Below are positions 30,559 through 42,300 of a DNA stretch of 64,000 bases, one piece after another. Source of the stretch: Locusta migratoria (taxonomy: Eukaryota; Arthropoda; Insecta; Orthoptera; Acrididae). A program made the translations under genes and the position numbers. The stretch covers positions 838,622,094 to 838,686,093 of the forward strand of contig CM048744.1 of the NCBI GenBank assembly GCA_026315105.1, read 5' to 3'. The notes beneath the pieces were generated by a model, which was not told the DNA's origin, searched no databases, and worked only from the letters and a program-made list of their open reading frames with translations. The number at the start of each line of letters is the position of its first letter. Within the stretch, counting starts at the first letter, position 1.

Positions 30559-31489
30559 CCTCATAAGAACGGCAACCCACATCCATTTGAATCTGCTTAC
30601 TATATGCGTTTAGTGGTCGCCCTCTGCGACTTTTAACCCCACACACTTCCCTCCAATGCTAAATTTACGATTCCCCGATGTCTAAGAATGTTTCCTACCA
30701 AGCGATACCTTCTTTTAGTCAAGGTATGCCAAAAATTCCATTTCTCGCCAATTCTGTTCTGGACCTCTTCATGAGTTATGCGATCTATCCACCCAACCTT
30801 CAGCATTCTTCTGTAGCACCACATTTCAAACGCCTCTATCCTCTTCCTGTCCGCACTGTTTATAGTCCATGTTACACTCCCATACAACGCAACACTCCAC
30901 ACAAATGCCTGCAACCCACATCCATTTGAATCTGCTTACTATATGCGTTTAGTGGTCGCCCTCTGCGACTTTTAACCCCACACACTTCCCTCCAATGCTA
31001 AATTTACGATTCCCCGATGTCTAAGAATGTTTCCTACCAAGCGATACCTTCTTTTAGTCAAGGTATGCCAAAAATTCCATTTCTCGCCAATTCTGTTCAG
31101 GACCTCTTCATTAGTTATGCGATCTATCCACCCAACCTTCAGCATTCTTCTGTAGCACCACATTTCAAACGCCTCTATCCTCTTCCTGTCCGCACTGTTT
31201 ATAGTCCATGTTACACTCCCATACAACGCAACACTCCACACAAATGCCTTCAGAAAGGACTTCCTTAGGCTTAAATCAATATTCGATGTTAACAAATTTC
31301 TCTTTTTCAAGAACGCTTTTCTACCCATTGCCATTCTGCATTTTATATCCTCTGTCCTGCGACCATCATTTGTTATTTTACTGCCCAAGTAACAACTCAT
31401 CTACCACCTTTATTGCTTCGTTACCTAATCTAATTCCTTCAGCATCACCTGATTTTCTTAGACTGCACTCCATTACGCTAGTTTTGCTC
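30476..31489 (-). pseudogene. RTE-like LINE 3' part with tandem duplication
   Basis: Reverse strand encodes the C-terminal part of the RTE family: YLGSKITNDGRRTEDIKCRM, RKAFLKKRNLLTSNIDLSLR, ALYGSVTWTINSADRKRIEA, RRYRLVGNILRHRGIVNLAL, with the usual 3' tail at 30476. A 339-bp segment is tandemly duplicated (30572-30910 and 30911-31249), which repeats about 110 residues and shifts the end. The LINE text stops at 31489 (..gctagttttgctc). Confidence 0.9.
30572..31249. repeat. 339-bp tandem duplication within LINE
   Basis: Two adjacent copies at exact offset 339, differing at only a few bases (for example ctggacc/caggacc and atgagtt/ttagtt). It starts at 'gcaacccacatcc' and ends at 'cacaaatgcct'. 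Confidence 0.95.
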
Positions 31490-31503
31490 CTGTCCGCAGT
31501 GTT

Positions 31504-31681
31504 GAAATGTTCAAATGTTTGTAACTCCACCGTACCAAACTGCGTGGTCCGTAGCTTACAAACTACTTAAACTAAAGTAAACTAACCTAAGGACAAACAC
31601 ACACACCCATGCCCCAGGGAGGACTCGAACCTCCACGGCGCGCAACCATGCGCTCCGCAGCGAGACGCTATTCCACCGGGG
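31504..31681 (-). mobile_element. tRNA-derived SINE inserted in RTE fragment
   Basis: Flanked by CTGTCCGCAGTGTT (31490-31503) and CTGTCCGAACTGTT (31682-31695), a 14-bp duplication with two changes. The reverse strand has 'gaggttcgagtcctccctgg' and 'catgggtgtgtgtgtttgtc'. Same SINE family as 20004. Confidence 0.88.
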
Positions 31682-31785
31682 CTGTCCGAACTGTTTATCG
31701 TCCATGTTTCTCTCCCGTACAAGGCAACACTCCACACAAATGCCTTCGTAAAACACTTCCTTACACTTATCAAGGACTCTGACTG
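31682..31785 (-). mobile_element. short RTE-like LINE fragment
   Basis: Reverse strand encodes the RKCFTKAFVWSVALYGRETW-type segment of the RTE ORF. It is separate from the 30476-31489 piece and abuts a plus-strand piece at about 31788, so this is a rearrangement junction. Confidence 0.8.
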
Positions 31786-31789
31786 AAAA

Positions 31790-32957
31790 CCAGTTCTCAG
31801 CAAAGAAGGGAAAGCTGAAAGGTAGAAAGAGTATATAGAGGGGCTCTATGAAGGAAATGAACTTAGCGGCAGTATTGTAGAAAGGGGAGAAGAAGTAGGT
31901 AAGGATGAAATAGGAGATACTATACTGAGAGATGAATTTGACAGAGCGCTGAAAGACCTAAGTCGAAACAAGGCCCCTGGAGTAGATGATATTCCCTCAG
32001 AGCTACTGAAGTCTCTGGGAGAACCAGCCATGACAAAATTGTTTCACCTGGTGTGTAAGATGTATGAGACAGGCGACGTACCCTCAGACTTTAAGAAAAA
32101 TGTTATAATCCCCATTCCAAAGAAAGCAGGTGCATTCAGGTGTGAAAACTACAGAACCATCAGTTTAATATGTCATGGTTGCAAAATATTAACACGAATT
32201 ATATACAGAAGGATGGAAAAGCTGGTAGAAGCCGACCTCGGGGAAGATCAGTTTGGGTTCAGGAGAAACGTAGGGACACAGGAGGCAATACTCACTTTAC
32301 GACTTATCCTAGAAGATAGATTAAGAAAAGGCAAACCTACATTTCTAGCTTTTGTAGATTTGGAGAATGCTTTTGACAATGTTGATTGGAATAAACTCTT
32401 TCAAGTTCTGAAGCAAGCAGGAGTAAAATATAGGGATCGTAAGGTTATTTACAACTTGTACAAAAACCAGACAGCGGTTGTCAGAGTTGAAGGGCATGAA
32501 AGGGATGCAGTGGTTGGAAAGGGAGTAGGACAGGGTTGTAGCCTTTCTCCGATGTTGTTCATTTTGTACATTGAGCAAGCTATAAAGGAAAACAAGGAGA
32601 AATTTGGTGAAAGAATTAAAGTTCAGGGGGAAGAATTAAAAACATTGCGTTTTGCCGACGACACAGTAATTCGATCAGATACAGCAAAGGACCTGGAAGA
32701 GCAATTGAACGGAATGGACAGTGTGCTGAAAGGTGCATATAAGATGAACATTAACAAGAGCAAAACTAGGGTAATGGGGTGCAGTCTAAGAAATTCAGGT
32801 GATGCTGAAGGAATTAGATTAGGCAATGAAGCAATAAAGGAGGTAGATAAGTTTTGTTACTTGGGCAGTAAAATAACAAATGATGGTCACAGTACAGAGG
32901 ATATAAAATGCAGAATGGCAATGGGTAGAAAAGCGTTCTTGAAAAAGAGAAATTTGT
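31790..32957 (+). pseudogene. RTE-like LINE RT region, truncated at both ends
   Basis: Starts at the equivalent of 'ttctcagcaaagaagggaaa' and ends after RKAFLKKRNL. From the second in-frame stop on, the RT frame is open to 32957 with NKAPGVDDIPSELLK, DQFGFRRNVGTQEAI, FLAFVDLENAFDNVDW, GVGQGCSLSPMLFILYI and LRFADDTVIRSD. The FADD is intact; RQG has become GQG. The thumb and C-terminus are missing. Confidence 0.9.
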
Positions 32958-33645
32958 AATATGTTAAGTGTGCTTTACACACAATTTCGAGTCACATATC
33001 GAATAAAAATGTACTATATTTCTATAGTGTGGACTATGAAATGTATGTAAGAAATAAAATATCCATTGTAACATTTCGGATGTCTAAAGTTTCGGTTTGC
33101 ACACTGATTATACCAATATAACCCATTATACTAATACGACTGGTATTAAACGGTTCAAAACCAAGGTTGTGGTATTATACGAAATATACTGACATGGTTT
33201 TAAACGTCGTCGGAACTCTGTGTGTACTTCTCAGAATTTATTTATTTTATTATTATTTTTATCATTTTTGCTCGCTTTGCGTCGGTGAGTAAGCTGGACG
33301 GCCGAGTGTGGGAAAGCGTCAGGTGTGCTGGACTACTAGTAGAGCGCCACACCTGTTACCGTCTGCAGCCTGAGTAGGTAGTTTCAGTTTTGAAAGACGT
33401 GTGTCTAGGGAGTATTCAAATAAGCGATTTAATGTATAGAAAGAACATTTACAGAAATATTTGAAACTTAATAATATTTAATTACAGTTTTGTGTTTACT
33501 TGTATGTGAATTTTTGGTACATGTGATAGTGAGCTGACAAATAGAAGTTGGAAAATATTCATGTAGTCTCACGTTTGAAAGCTATTTTCCAGGTTTGTGA
33601 GTATGAAAATATTAATGGAGAAATTGAATATGAATATTCCGTCAG
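32958..33645. other. AT-rich spacer
   Basis: No recognised feature. It ends in a T-run of about 16 that belongs to the poly(A) tail of the next, minus-strand LINE. Confidence 0.55.
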
Positions 33646-36186
33646 TTTTTTTTTTTTTTTCTTTATTGATGTATGAATGCTACCTGTAACTTCAGGCAGC
33701 AGGCTGGCAGCAGCTTCGGTGGTTGCTCTTTAGCCCCGAGAGACAAAGAGAAATGAACATTAAACACAGAATAAAATTTGCAGAATTAAAATGACAGACA
33801 AGGTGAAAATTGGAGTACAGTAAAAAGACAAACGTACAGACAAAATATTTGGAGGACAGAGACAAGAAGGCGGAGATAAAATACACACATTATATTCATA
33901 AAGCTGTTTAGAGCCACAGTGACGATTAAAGTACGTTGATGGACACACACGCACAAAACAAAGACAGGTGGACAATGCACACGGTAAAAAATTTGTCGGA
34001 CGTTGTCGGCGAGTCACAGGTTAAAAACACATCAGAAGGTCACTAGTCACGAACACTCTGGAGCACTAATTAAAATGTCGAGAAACCCCCGCAAAGCGGG
34101 GGAGGGAGGCAAGGGGGGAAGGTATGGGAGAGAGATGGGGGAAGTGCAGGGGAGGGGGAGGGGAGTGGAATGGGAGAGGAGGAAGGGGGAAGGGGGCTGG
34201 GCGAGACCCTGGGGGCGGGATAGGGACATTCAAGCGGGTGAAAGGAGGGGTGGGGGGAGGGGCGCTGACGCTACATGGAAGGGATCAGAGTTAGTAGGAG
34301 TGGTAGATATCGGGAAGTGGCCCTGGGAAAGGACACGAGGTGTATGTGGGTGAAGGCCGGGAGGGATCGTTTGGTGAAGGCATGGCGGAGGCCCGGGATT
34401 GGTGAGAATAGGGTATACCAGAGGGTTTTGGGACTCTATTTTTCGGGTAGTGTAAAGGAGTCAGAGATGTTTGAGGTGTTGTAGGAGAGGAGAAAGGGGA
34501 TTAGGTCATAGAGGATCCGCGTGGGGGAAGGGTGTGGTGGACTCTAAATCCGCCGTCTTTCCTGGGAAGGAAACTCGTCTTTACATACACACTCTTACTT
34601 TATTCCAGAGATATAACAACAAGGTACATTGTTGCAGATAATCTAAGATAACATTTAAACTTATACTAAGAACAACGTCACTTCATACTCTACGCTATGC
34701 GAGGCGGAGGGCATGGCGTACCAGGATCTGTAAGGATTTGTAGAAGGTAGGAGGGGCTGATATCCAGGTTGGGTGAAAGGAACAGAGGACGGGGCGCATA
34801 ATGGATTTATAGGTGTGAAGAACAGTGGAAGGGTGGAGGCCCCACATCCGGCCGGTAAGGAGTTTAAGGAGGTTGAGGTGGGACAGAGCTTTCTCACGGA
34901 GGGATTTGAGGTACGGGGTCCAGGAAAGTTTGCGGTGAAGGGTAAGGCAACGGTATTTGAGGGTAGGGGTGTGACAGATTGGGCCGTTGTGGAGGGTAAG
35001 ATAGAAATCGTGGAGATGGAAGGAGCGGGTGGTACGACCTATGACGATTGCCTGGGATTTGTCTGGATTTACGGATAGGAGCCACCGGCTACACCATGAG
35101 GCGATCTCGGTGAGGTGGGACTGGAGCAAAACCTGGGAACGGGCGGGAGGGGGCGAGGGATAGGAAGGCGATGTCGTCAGCATATTGAAGGAGATAGACG
35201 GGAGGTTTGGGTTGAGGCATGTCGGCAGAATAAAGGAGATAGAGGAGGGGAGAGAGGACCGAGCCTTGGGGCACTCCGGCGGAGGGGTAGAACAGACGGG
35301 AGTCGCAGACAGTGACATAGGAGGGGCGGCGGACGTAATTAATAGGAAGGGCGTAGAACTGGACCTTGAAGAGGAGACAGGAATGCCATACACGGTCGTA
35401 GGCTTTTTGGATGTCGAGGGATACAAAAATTGCGGAGCGATGGGAATTGAGTTGGAGGGATAGGATATGAGTCAGGCAAAGGAGCTGGTCGTCGGCAGAG
35501 AAGGAGGGTCGGAAGCTAAATTGGAAAAGGGGGAGGAACTGGTGGCGGTGGAGGTGCTGGTGGATACGACGGGAAAGGATGGTTTCCAGGACCTTGTTGA
35601 ACATGGAGGTAAGACTGATGGGACGGTAGGATGGGGTCTGGGATGGGGGCTTGTCAGGTTTGAGGAACATGAGAATATGGGAGGTCTTCCACAGGTCGGG
35701 TTAAAGCCAGTGAAAAGGATGTATAGTATAGGGTGGCAAGAACTTCGTGAAGGAGAGGGGGCATGTGCAGAGGGGCGGTAGGTCAGCCGGTCGTGACCGG
35801 AGGGGGGGGGTGTTTCGTTTTGTGCAAAGAGTGTCGATTATGTCACGGGCAGTAATAAGAGTGTTCAATTCTGAGGGTGGGACGTGGTCCAAGTACTGGA
35901 AGCCAGGGGCGAGCGGAGGAGAGGAGGTGTTGGTGCGCTTATGGACGTCTGGGAAGAGAGAGTAGTCAAAGAGGGGATCATCAGGAATGGAAAAGACGTC
36001 GGAAAGGTAGGAGGCAAAGTGTTCTGCACTAGTGGCGTTGTCAGGAAAAGGACGGTCATAATGGAGGAGCTGGTAGTGGGGGGAGGAGTGACTGCCAGTA
36101 AGGCGGCGGAAGGCACGCCAGTACTTGGAGGAGTTGACCGTCACCTTATGGTAACAAGGAAACAGGCAGTATTTGAACTCGTGGAT
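33646..36186 (-). pseudogene. jockey-like non-LTR retrotransposon, 5'-truncated
   Basis: The poly-T at about 33646-33661 is its poly(A) tail. Coding text is GC-rich and split over two or three frames. It reads, leftward: VTVNSSKYWRAFRRLTGSH (endonuclease-RT linker), PSYRPISLTSMFNKVLETIL, FVSLDIQKAYDRVWH (first catalytic Asp), AGVPQGSVLSPLLYLLYSAD, YLLQYADDIAFLS (catalytic YADD), VNPDKSQAIVIGRT, LREKALSHLNLLKLLTGRMW. The endonuclease is lost by truncation near 36186. About 150 bp of AT-rich DNA near 34545-34690 interrupts the text and is probably a further insertion. Confidence 0.88.
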
Positions 36187-36512
36187 TTTTTATTATTTAA
36201 TATTTTCTAAACATTTTCTTTGAATGTAGTTCTGGAAAGATAGTAGTTTTTGATGGGCGTATATGGAAAGCGCGGATTTGGGCGGGCTTGCTCTGTGATC
36301 TGATTCATTACCAACGGAGCCGTGTCACGGCTCGGCGGTGTTTCAATGCCCCGCGTGGCTCCGTCATTTGTCTCAGTTTTAGAGGGCGTTCTTGGCTCGT
36401 CCAACGCGAGAGGGCGCGCGTCGCCGGTGAGCGGGTAAGTAAGATATATTGGGCCGTATGAATAAAACGGAGTAAATGGTGTATCAGATTTTCAGGTAGA
36501 ATGGGGTAGGAA
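36187..36512. other. spacer, partly CpG-rich
   Basis: 36300-36420 is CpG-rich (cggagccgtgtcacggctcg). The segment just before the next LINE carries 'tatgaataaaac', also found downstream near 38240. Confidence 0.5.
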
Positions 36513-38095
36513 CGACGATGGAAACAGGATCTGGAAGTGGAGAAAATTATCAGTAGATTACAGTGCAATAAAGCAGCTGGGGTGGATGAAATTAAGCCGG
36601 AACTCTTCAAATACAGTGGAATATCAGGTCTCAAATGGTTACACAGGATAATTGAAATGGCGTGGGAATCGGGACAGGTTCCGTCTGACTGGACGAAAGC
36701 GGTAATCACGCCAATTTTCAAACATGGAAACAGAAAAAATTGCAACAACTATCGAGGTATCTCTTTAATTAGCGTTGTAGGTAAAATATTCTCAGGTATT
36801 ACTGAAAGGAGAGTGCGAGTCTTAATTGAGGACAAATTAGATGAAAATCCGTGTGGGTTTAGGCCTCTTAGAGGCTGTCAGGACCAGATCTATAGCTTAC
36901 GGCAGGTAATGGAAAAGTGCTATGAGTGGAACAGGGAATTGTATCTATGTTTCATAGATCTGGAAAAGGCTTATGACCGTGTTCCTAGGAGGAAACTACT
37001 GTCAATTCCTGAAGATTATGGTATAGGAGGCAAACTTCTAGGCAATTAAAGGGCTTTACATAGACTGTCAGGCAGCAGTTAGATTGGATGGCAAATTAAG
37101 CTCATGGTTCAAGGTAGTTTCAGGGGTAAGACAAGGCTGTAACCTGTCACCACTGTTGTTCATACTATTCATGGATCATACATTGAAAACTATAGACTGG
37201 CAGGGCGGGATTAAAATAGGTGAAAACGAAATAAGCAGTCTCGCATATGCGGATGACTTAGTTGTTATGGCCGATTCAATTGAAAGCTTGCAAACTAATA
37301 TTTCAGAGCTCGATCAGAGGTGCAAGGATTATAATATGAAGATCAGCATCTCCAAAACGAAAGTAATGTCTGTGGGAAAGAGATACAAACAGATTGAGTG
37401 CCAAATAGGAGGAACAAAAGTTAGAACAGACAGACAGTTTCAAGTACCTGGGATGTATTTTCTCACAGGACGGCAACATAGCGAAAGAACTGGAATCGAG
37501 GTGCAGCAAAGCTAATGCAGTGAGTGCTCAGCTAAGATCTACTCTCTTCTGCAAGAAGGAAGTAAGTACCAAGACTAAGTTAGCAGTGCACCGCTCTATC
37601 TTTCGACCAACTTTGTTGTATGGGAGTGAAAGTTGGGTGGATACAGGTACCTTATTCATAAGATAGAGGTTATAGATATGAAAGTAGCAAGAATGATTGC
37701 AGGTACCAATAGATGGGAACAATGGCAGGAGGGTGTCCATAATGAGAAAATCAAAGAAAAGCTGGGAATGAACACCATAGATGAAGCAGTTAGAGCGAAC
37801 AGACTGAGATGGTGGGGTCATGTTACACGCATGGGAGAAGCAAGCTTACCTAAGAGACTCATGAGCTCGGCAGCGGAGGGTAAGAGGAGTCGAGGTAGAC
37901 CAATAAGAAAGTACTTAGATTCGGAGCAGAATGATTTTGAAGTGAAAGGCATAACATCAGACGAGGCATCAATGTTAGCATTGAATAGAGGGTCATGGAG
38001 GAATTTTATTAGAGGTACTATGCTCCAGACTGAACGCTGAAAGGCATAATCAGTCTCTAATGATGATGATGATGATGATGACGATGATGATGATC
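36513..38095 (+). pseudogene. second RTE-like LINE family, 5'-truncated
   Basis: RT text starts SRLQCNKAAGVDEIKPELF, then VITPIFKHGNRKNCNNYRGI, LYLCFIDLEKAYDRVPRRKL, VSGVRQGCNLSPLLFILFMD and SSLAYADDLVVMADS (YADD). It ends with RANRLRWWGHVTRM, KRSRGRPIRKYL and a stop at 38038-38040. Breaks at about 37048, 37515 and 37640. The 3' end is a (TGA)n tract, typical of RTE-class elements. It is distinct from the 2208 family. Confidence 0.9.
38061..38095. repeat. (TGA)n microsatellite at LINE 3' end
   Basis: TGA repeats with one GAC interruption directly follow the coding end. In RTE elements such short repeats are part of the 3' terminus. Confidence 0.9.
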
Positions 38096-39685
38096 TACTT
38101 TATACTCTGATTCCAGAGAACATACTCAGGTCCGCATGAATAAAGTGAGTTGGAGAATGTACTTCAGCCGAGTATGTTCTCAGCGTGAGTAACAGGGTGG
38201 GAGAAGTTGCTCACTGCAGAGAACATTATCCAATTTCATATGAATAAAACTAGAGACGCTTCTCACGGCCGGAGAACATTCTCCGATTTTTGAATTGAGC
38301 TCTCTAGCATACTTCGGGCTGAGTAACTTCTATTAAGTTACGTTTTATTGTGGTTTATAATAAAAATTTCAACATTTGTAATACTTATAACTCAAAAACA
38401 AGTTCATTTATACGTAGTCTTTAAAATACGAGGGGATTTAAAAAGTTAATGCAAATAAAAATATTTTCTTGACGAGTAGCTTCCTTCAGAAAAATCGTGA
38501 GTGTGACACTTCAGGCATTTTATGTAGTGACGAGAGTGTTGTAAGAGGAATGTTTCCATTACTGACATAGAAATGATGCAAGTGGATTCAGCTGCGTGTT
38601 TTATCCATTTATTTAGATAGTTTATTTACAGTTGTAAATAGCTACCGGTACATAGCAAAATAATATTGTTTTTAAATAGGGTCTATTAGTAAGGTCTTAT
38701 GATGTTAGTTCCAAATAAAGTGCACACCAAGACTTCACAGTTTCTATCACAAAATAAATATTGCTGTAATACCATCCAAACCCGTCGGCCTATTCAAGAT
38801 GCGTTTTCTGACTTTGTAATCGTAACTTTTGTTATGTTAGAAGTACGTAGACACGACAGGAAAATTAATAACTGATTAATTACATACCTAACAGTCTGTT
38901 TCTAGTAACAAAATCACATGTCCTAACGCTTATGATCAGACCATTAGGTGTCATATTTAAGAACAAGTAGGCCTATCTCATGTTAAAAAAACTCCGACAG
39001 CATTGCACGTTGAATATGTGATGCATTCTTAAAATTTAGTTCGCAAATTGTGCTAACCCAACTTCATTTACAAAAAATGTTTCTCACCTGACGAAAATTT
39101 TATATCCTCAAAAGTATGCATTTTCGTAAAAAGTGCACATATAGTCTTAATAATATGCTCCTTTACAACAAACTAATATCTAATATATCTAATATCTACT
39201 GTTATCCAGGTTGCTGCCAATTCAAAAGTGTATACTGCTTGGAGCTTAGATTTAATTCGCCCTTTGCAGTTGTACCAATAGTGTTGTGAGTTGGCACACA
39301 GTGCGTTTCTTCAAAAGACTGGTTGACTGGAGTTTGAATTATTGGTTTTCTATTCATTACCTTTGTGGGATCCCGCTGGATTGAAGGAAATCCAGCAAAT
39401 TTCTCACTGAATTGAAAACAGCGCTGGATTGCAATCCCTAATCATCAGGTTTCCTTACGGAATCTATAAGATGCCTTGCTGATGTGAAGTAACACTACAG
39501 CTACGTGTAGGCGGTAACTGCTCCTTTCTGGGTCTCGTGGCGAAAAGCCAGTCTGGGACCATAGCTCTCCAGATTTATCACGGTACTAAAAAAAGGAAGA
39601 AATACTACAAAGTTTAAAGTTCTGCACATTTCGTCGACGACCCTTCTTGAAAACTGGCACTATATGACCTGTGCGTTTTTGCGAT
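38096..39685. other. spacer with local repeats
   Basis: 38111-38300 contains two diverged units of about 105 bp (cagagaacat..atgaataaa) and a stem 38117-38130/38168-38180 (agaacatactc/gagtatgttct). The rest is AT-rich without recognised features. Confidence 0.5.
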
Positions 39686-39698
39686 CAATAGGGATGGT

Positions 39699-39850
39699 CA
39701 TCAGTCCCTAAACTTACAAACTACTTACGAACTAACTAATACTAAGGACGGCACAAATATCCATACCCGAGGGGGATTCGAACCCCCGACCGTAGTGGCC
39801 GTGCAGACCGTGACTGGAGCACCTCAGTCCCCTCGGCAACCGCGGCCGGC
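39699..39850 (-). mobile_element. tRNA-derived SINE with 13-bp target duplication
   Basis: CAATAGGGATGGT at 39686-39698 and 39851-39863. The reverse strand starts 'ggccgcggttgccgagggga' and includes 'gggggttcgaatccccctcg', very close to the 11046 copy. Confidence 0.92.
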
Positions 39851-39939
39851 CAATAGGGATGGTGTGCTCCTCTGGAGACCAACAATACACCGAGACTTGA
39901 AGGGAGACAAGTTCCTTCACACGCACTGTGTAAAAGTTA

Positions 39940-41299
39940 CACTACTGGCCATTAAAATTGCTACACCAAGAAGAAATTTTACTAGAACTGATATGCGGTT
40001 ACATTTTCACGCAGTTTGGGTGCATAGATCCTGCGAAATCAGTACCCAGAACAACCACCTCTGGCCGTAATAACGGCCTTGATACGCCTGGGCATTGCGT
40101 AAAACAGAGTTTGGATGGCGTGTGCAGGTACGGACACCCATGCAGCTTCAAGGCGATACCACCAAGAGTAGTGACTGGCGTATTGTGACGAGCCAGTTGC
40201 TAGGCCACCATTGACCAGACGTTTTCAGTTGGTGTGATATCTGGATAATGTGCTAGCCAGGGCAGCAGTCGAACATTTTCCGTATCCAGAAAGGCCCTTA
40301 CAGGACCTGCAACGTGCATTCGTGCATTATCCTGCTGAAATGTAGGGTTTCGCAAGGATCGAATGCACGGTAGAGCCACGGGTCGTAACACTCCTGAAAT
40401 GTAACGGCCACTGTTCAAAGTGCCGTCGATGCGAACAAGAGATGACCGAGACGTGTAACCAATGGCACCCCATACCAAGAAGCCGGGTGATACGCCAGTA
40501 TGGCGACAAAGAATACATACTTCCAATCTGAATTCATCGCGGTGCCACCAAACATGGATACGACCTTCATGATGCTGTAAACAAAACCTGGATTCATCCG
40601 AAAAAATAACGTTTTGCCATTCGTGCGACCAGGTTCGTCGTTGCTTACACCATCGCAGGCGCTCCTGTCTATGACGCAGCGTCAAGGGTAAGCACAGCCA
40701 TGGTCTCAGAGCTGATAGCCCATGCTGCTGCAAACGTCGTCTAACTGTTCGTACAGTTGTTGTCCTTCAAACGTCCCCATCTGTTTACTCAGGGATCGAG
40801 ACTTGGCTGCACGATCCGTTACATCCATGCGGATAAGATGCCTGTCATCTCGTCTGCTAGTGATACGAGGCCGTTGGGATCCAGCGCGGCGTTCCGTATT
40901 GCCCTCCTGAACCCACTGATTCCATATTCTGCTAGCAGTCATTGGATTGCGACCAACGCGAGCAGCATTGTCGCGATGCGATAAATCGTAATCCCGATAG
41001 ACTACAATCTGACCTTTATCAAAGTGGGAAACGTGATGGTACGCATTTCTCCTCCTTAGACGAGGCAGCACAACAACGTTTCAGCAGGCAACGCCAGTCA
41101 ACTGCCGTTTGTGTATGAGCTATCGATTGGAAAGTTTCCTCATGTCAGCACGTTGTAGGTGTCGCCACCGGTGCCAACCTTGTGTGAATGCTCTGAAAAG
41201 TTAATCATTTGCAAATCACAGCATCTTCTTCCTGTCGGTTAAATTTCGCGTCTGCAGCAGGTCATCTTCGTGGTGTAGCAATTTTAATGGCCAGGTGTG
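39940..41299 (-). mobile_element. complete-length Tc1-like transposon (1,360 bp)
   Basis: Left end 'cactactggccattaaaatt' and right end 'aattttaatggccaggtgtg' are inverted repeats flanked by TA (39938-39939 and 41300-41301). The transposase reads on the minus strand. Same family as 15429-17390 and the terminal scrap at 57776. This is the best-preserved DNA transposon in the window. Confidence 0.93.
40039..41071 (-). pseudogene. Tc1-like transposase (DD..E intact, two breaks)
   Basis: Start MLPRLRRRNAYHHVSHFDKG at 41071. HTH/DNA-binding part: GQIVVYRDYDLSHRDNAARV, MTASRIWNQWVQEGNTERRA. A frameshift near 40730 separates it from MQQHGLSALRPWLCLPLTLR. Catalytic residues are all present: WQNVIFSDESRF (Asp), FQQDNARMHVAG (Asp), HYPDITPTENVW (Glu). 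A GAG-to-TAG change at about 40200 then ends the frame, and the remaining C-terminus to 40039 is shifted again. Inactive now, but only recently degraded. Confidence 0.9.
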
Positions 41300-41301
41300 T
41301 A

Positions 41302-42182
41302 TTTGTACCCAATCAGGTCAGACAGCTATTCTTATGTTCATAGATTTGCTTTTCCATCCCTATGTCATTAATTTAAGTATCAACAGTTTCATCGTTCGTG
41401 CAACGATTTAGAGAGTGAACTGCGTATCTGTAGCCTTTCTTAAAAGTTATGGCCTGCAGTTTTGCGAGGTAATTACAGTTTCCACAAAACTTCTGGCTCT
41501 TGGAAATTAAGAAAAACGTCCAAGTAAAGGAGATGCCAGGAAGAAAGAAGACCGGGAGAAATGTATAAGTCTATTAGGTAACATATCATTTTATGTTTTC
41601 CTAAGGATAATACTGAAAAAAATATCTGTTCGGCGACATTATACATCTTCACATACGTAAAAGACAATATCCAGCTGGACTGCTAATCAGTTAAACTGCA
41701 AATGGTTTTTTTGCTTGTCTGCCCAATAATTAAGTTACGAAATTTCTATACTGGTTAAGGTCAGCTTAAGACGTAAAACGTTATTTCGCTGCTGTTCGTT
41801 CCAGAGTTAAGAGCAGTTCTCAAGTTTAATTGGATCGCAGATTTCTTTGGACAACTTCTGCCCGGGGCAAACCGGTATTACAGTAGAGTGCATCTGACTA
41901 ATGGAAAAGTAGAAGGGCACGGATCGAGAACATCAAGGAAGCTTCAGAAAACTATAACTAAGGCTTCCGGCAGAGATTTACATATCTCTGAATTTACGAC
42001 GCAGCTAGCCGCACTCATTCAAAATCATGAAATATAAATGTAAATACCGCATCATTTAAACGGAAGTTGGGGAATGTTTACTTCTTAATTTTTTTAGAGG
42101 TCTACATCTGAAATCAACCCTTAAGAGACAGTTACAAATATAAATTGACATCAACTTCGCGATTTATTAGTGAAGTATGAAA
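41302..42182. other. spacer
   Basis: No recognised gene or repeat. Confidence 0.5.
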
Positions 42183-42300
42183 AATTTTTGCCGATGCGGA
42201 ACTCGAACCCGGATTTATCGCTACTCGCCAGTAGTTGTCTTAGCCAGTTCGGCTACCCGTACACGCAACCAGGATAGGAAAGTACTATTATATGCCACAT
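42183..42300 (-). mobile_element. tRNA-like SINE head
   Basis: The reverse strand reads 'gggtagccgaactggctaag' then 'aaatccgggttcgagttccg', a tRNA-like A/B-box pair. A partly similar unit is at 62740-62990, where the following text also shares 'tatgccatat'-like words. It is more likely a SINE than a tRNA gene because the acceptor stem does not pair. Confidence 0.5.

Noticed and set aside
34003..36210. Several long plus-strand open frames
   Set aside because: They are antisense to the GC-rich jockey-like LINE, and only the minus strand shows RT motifs.
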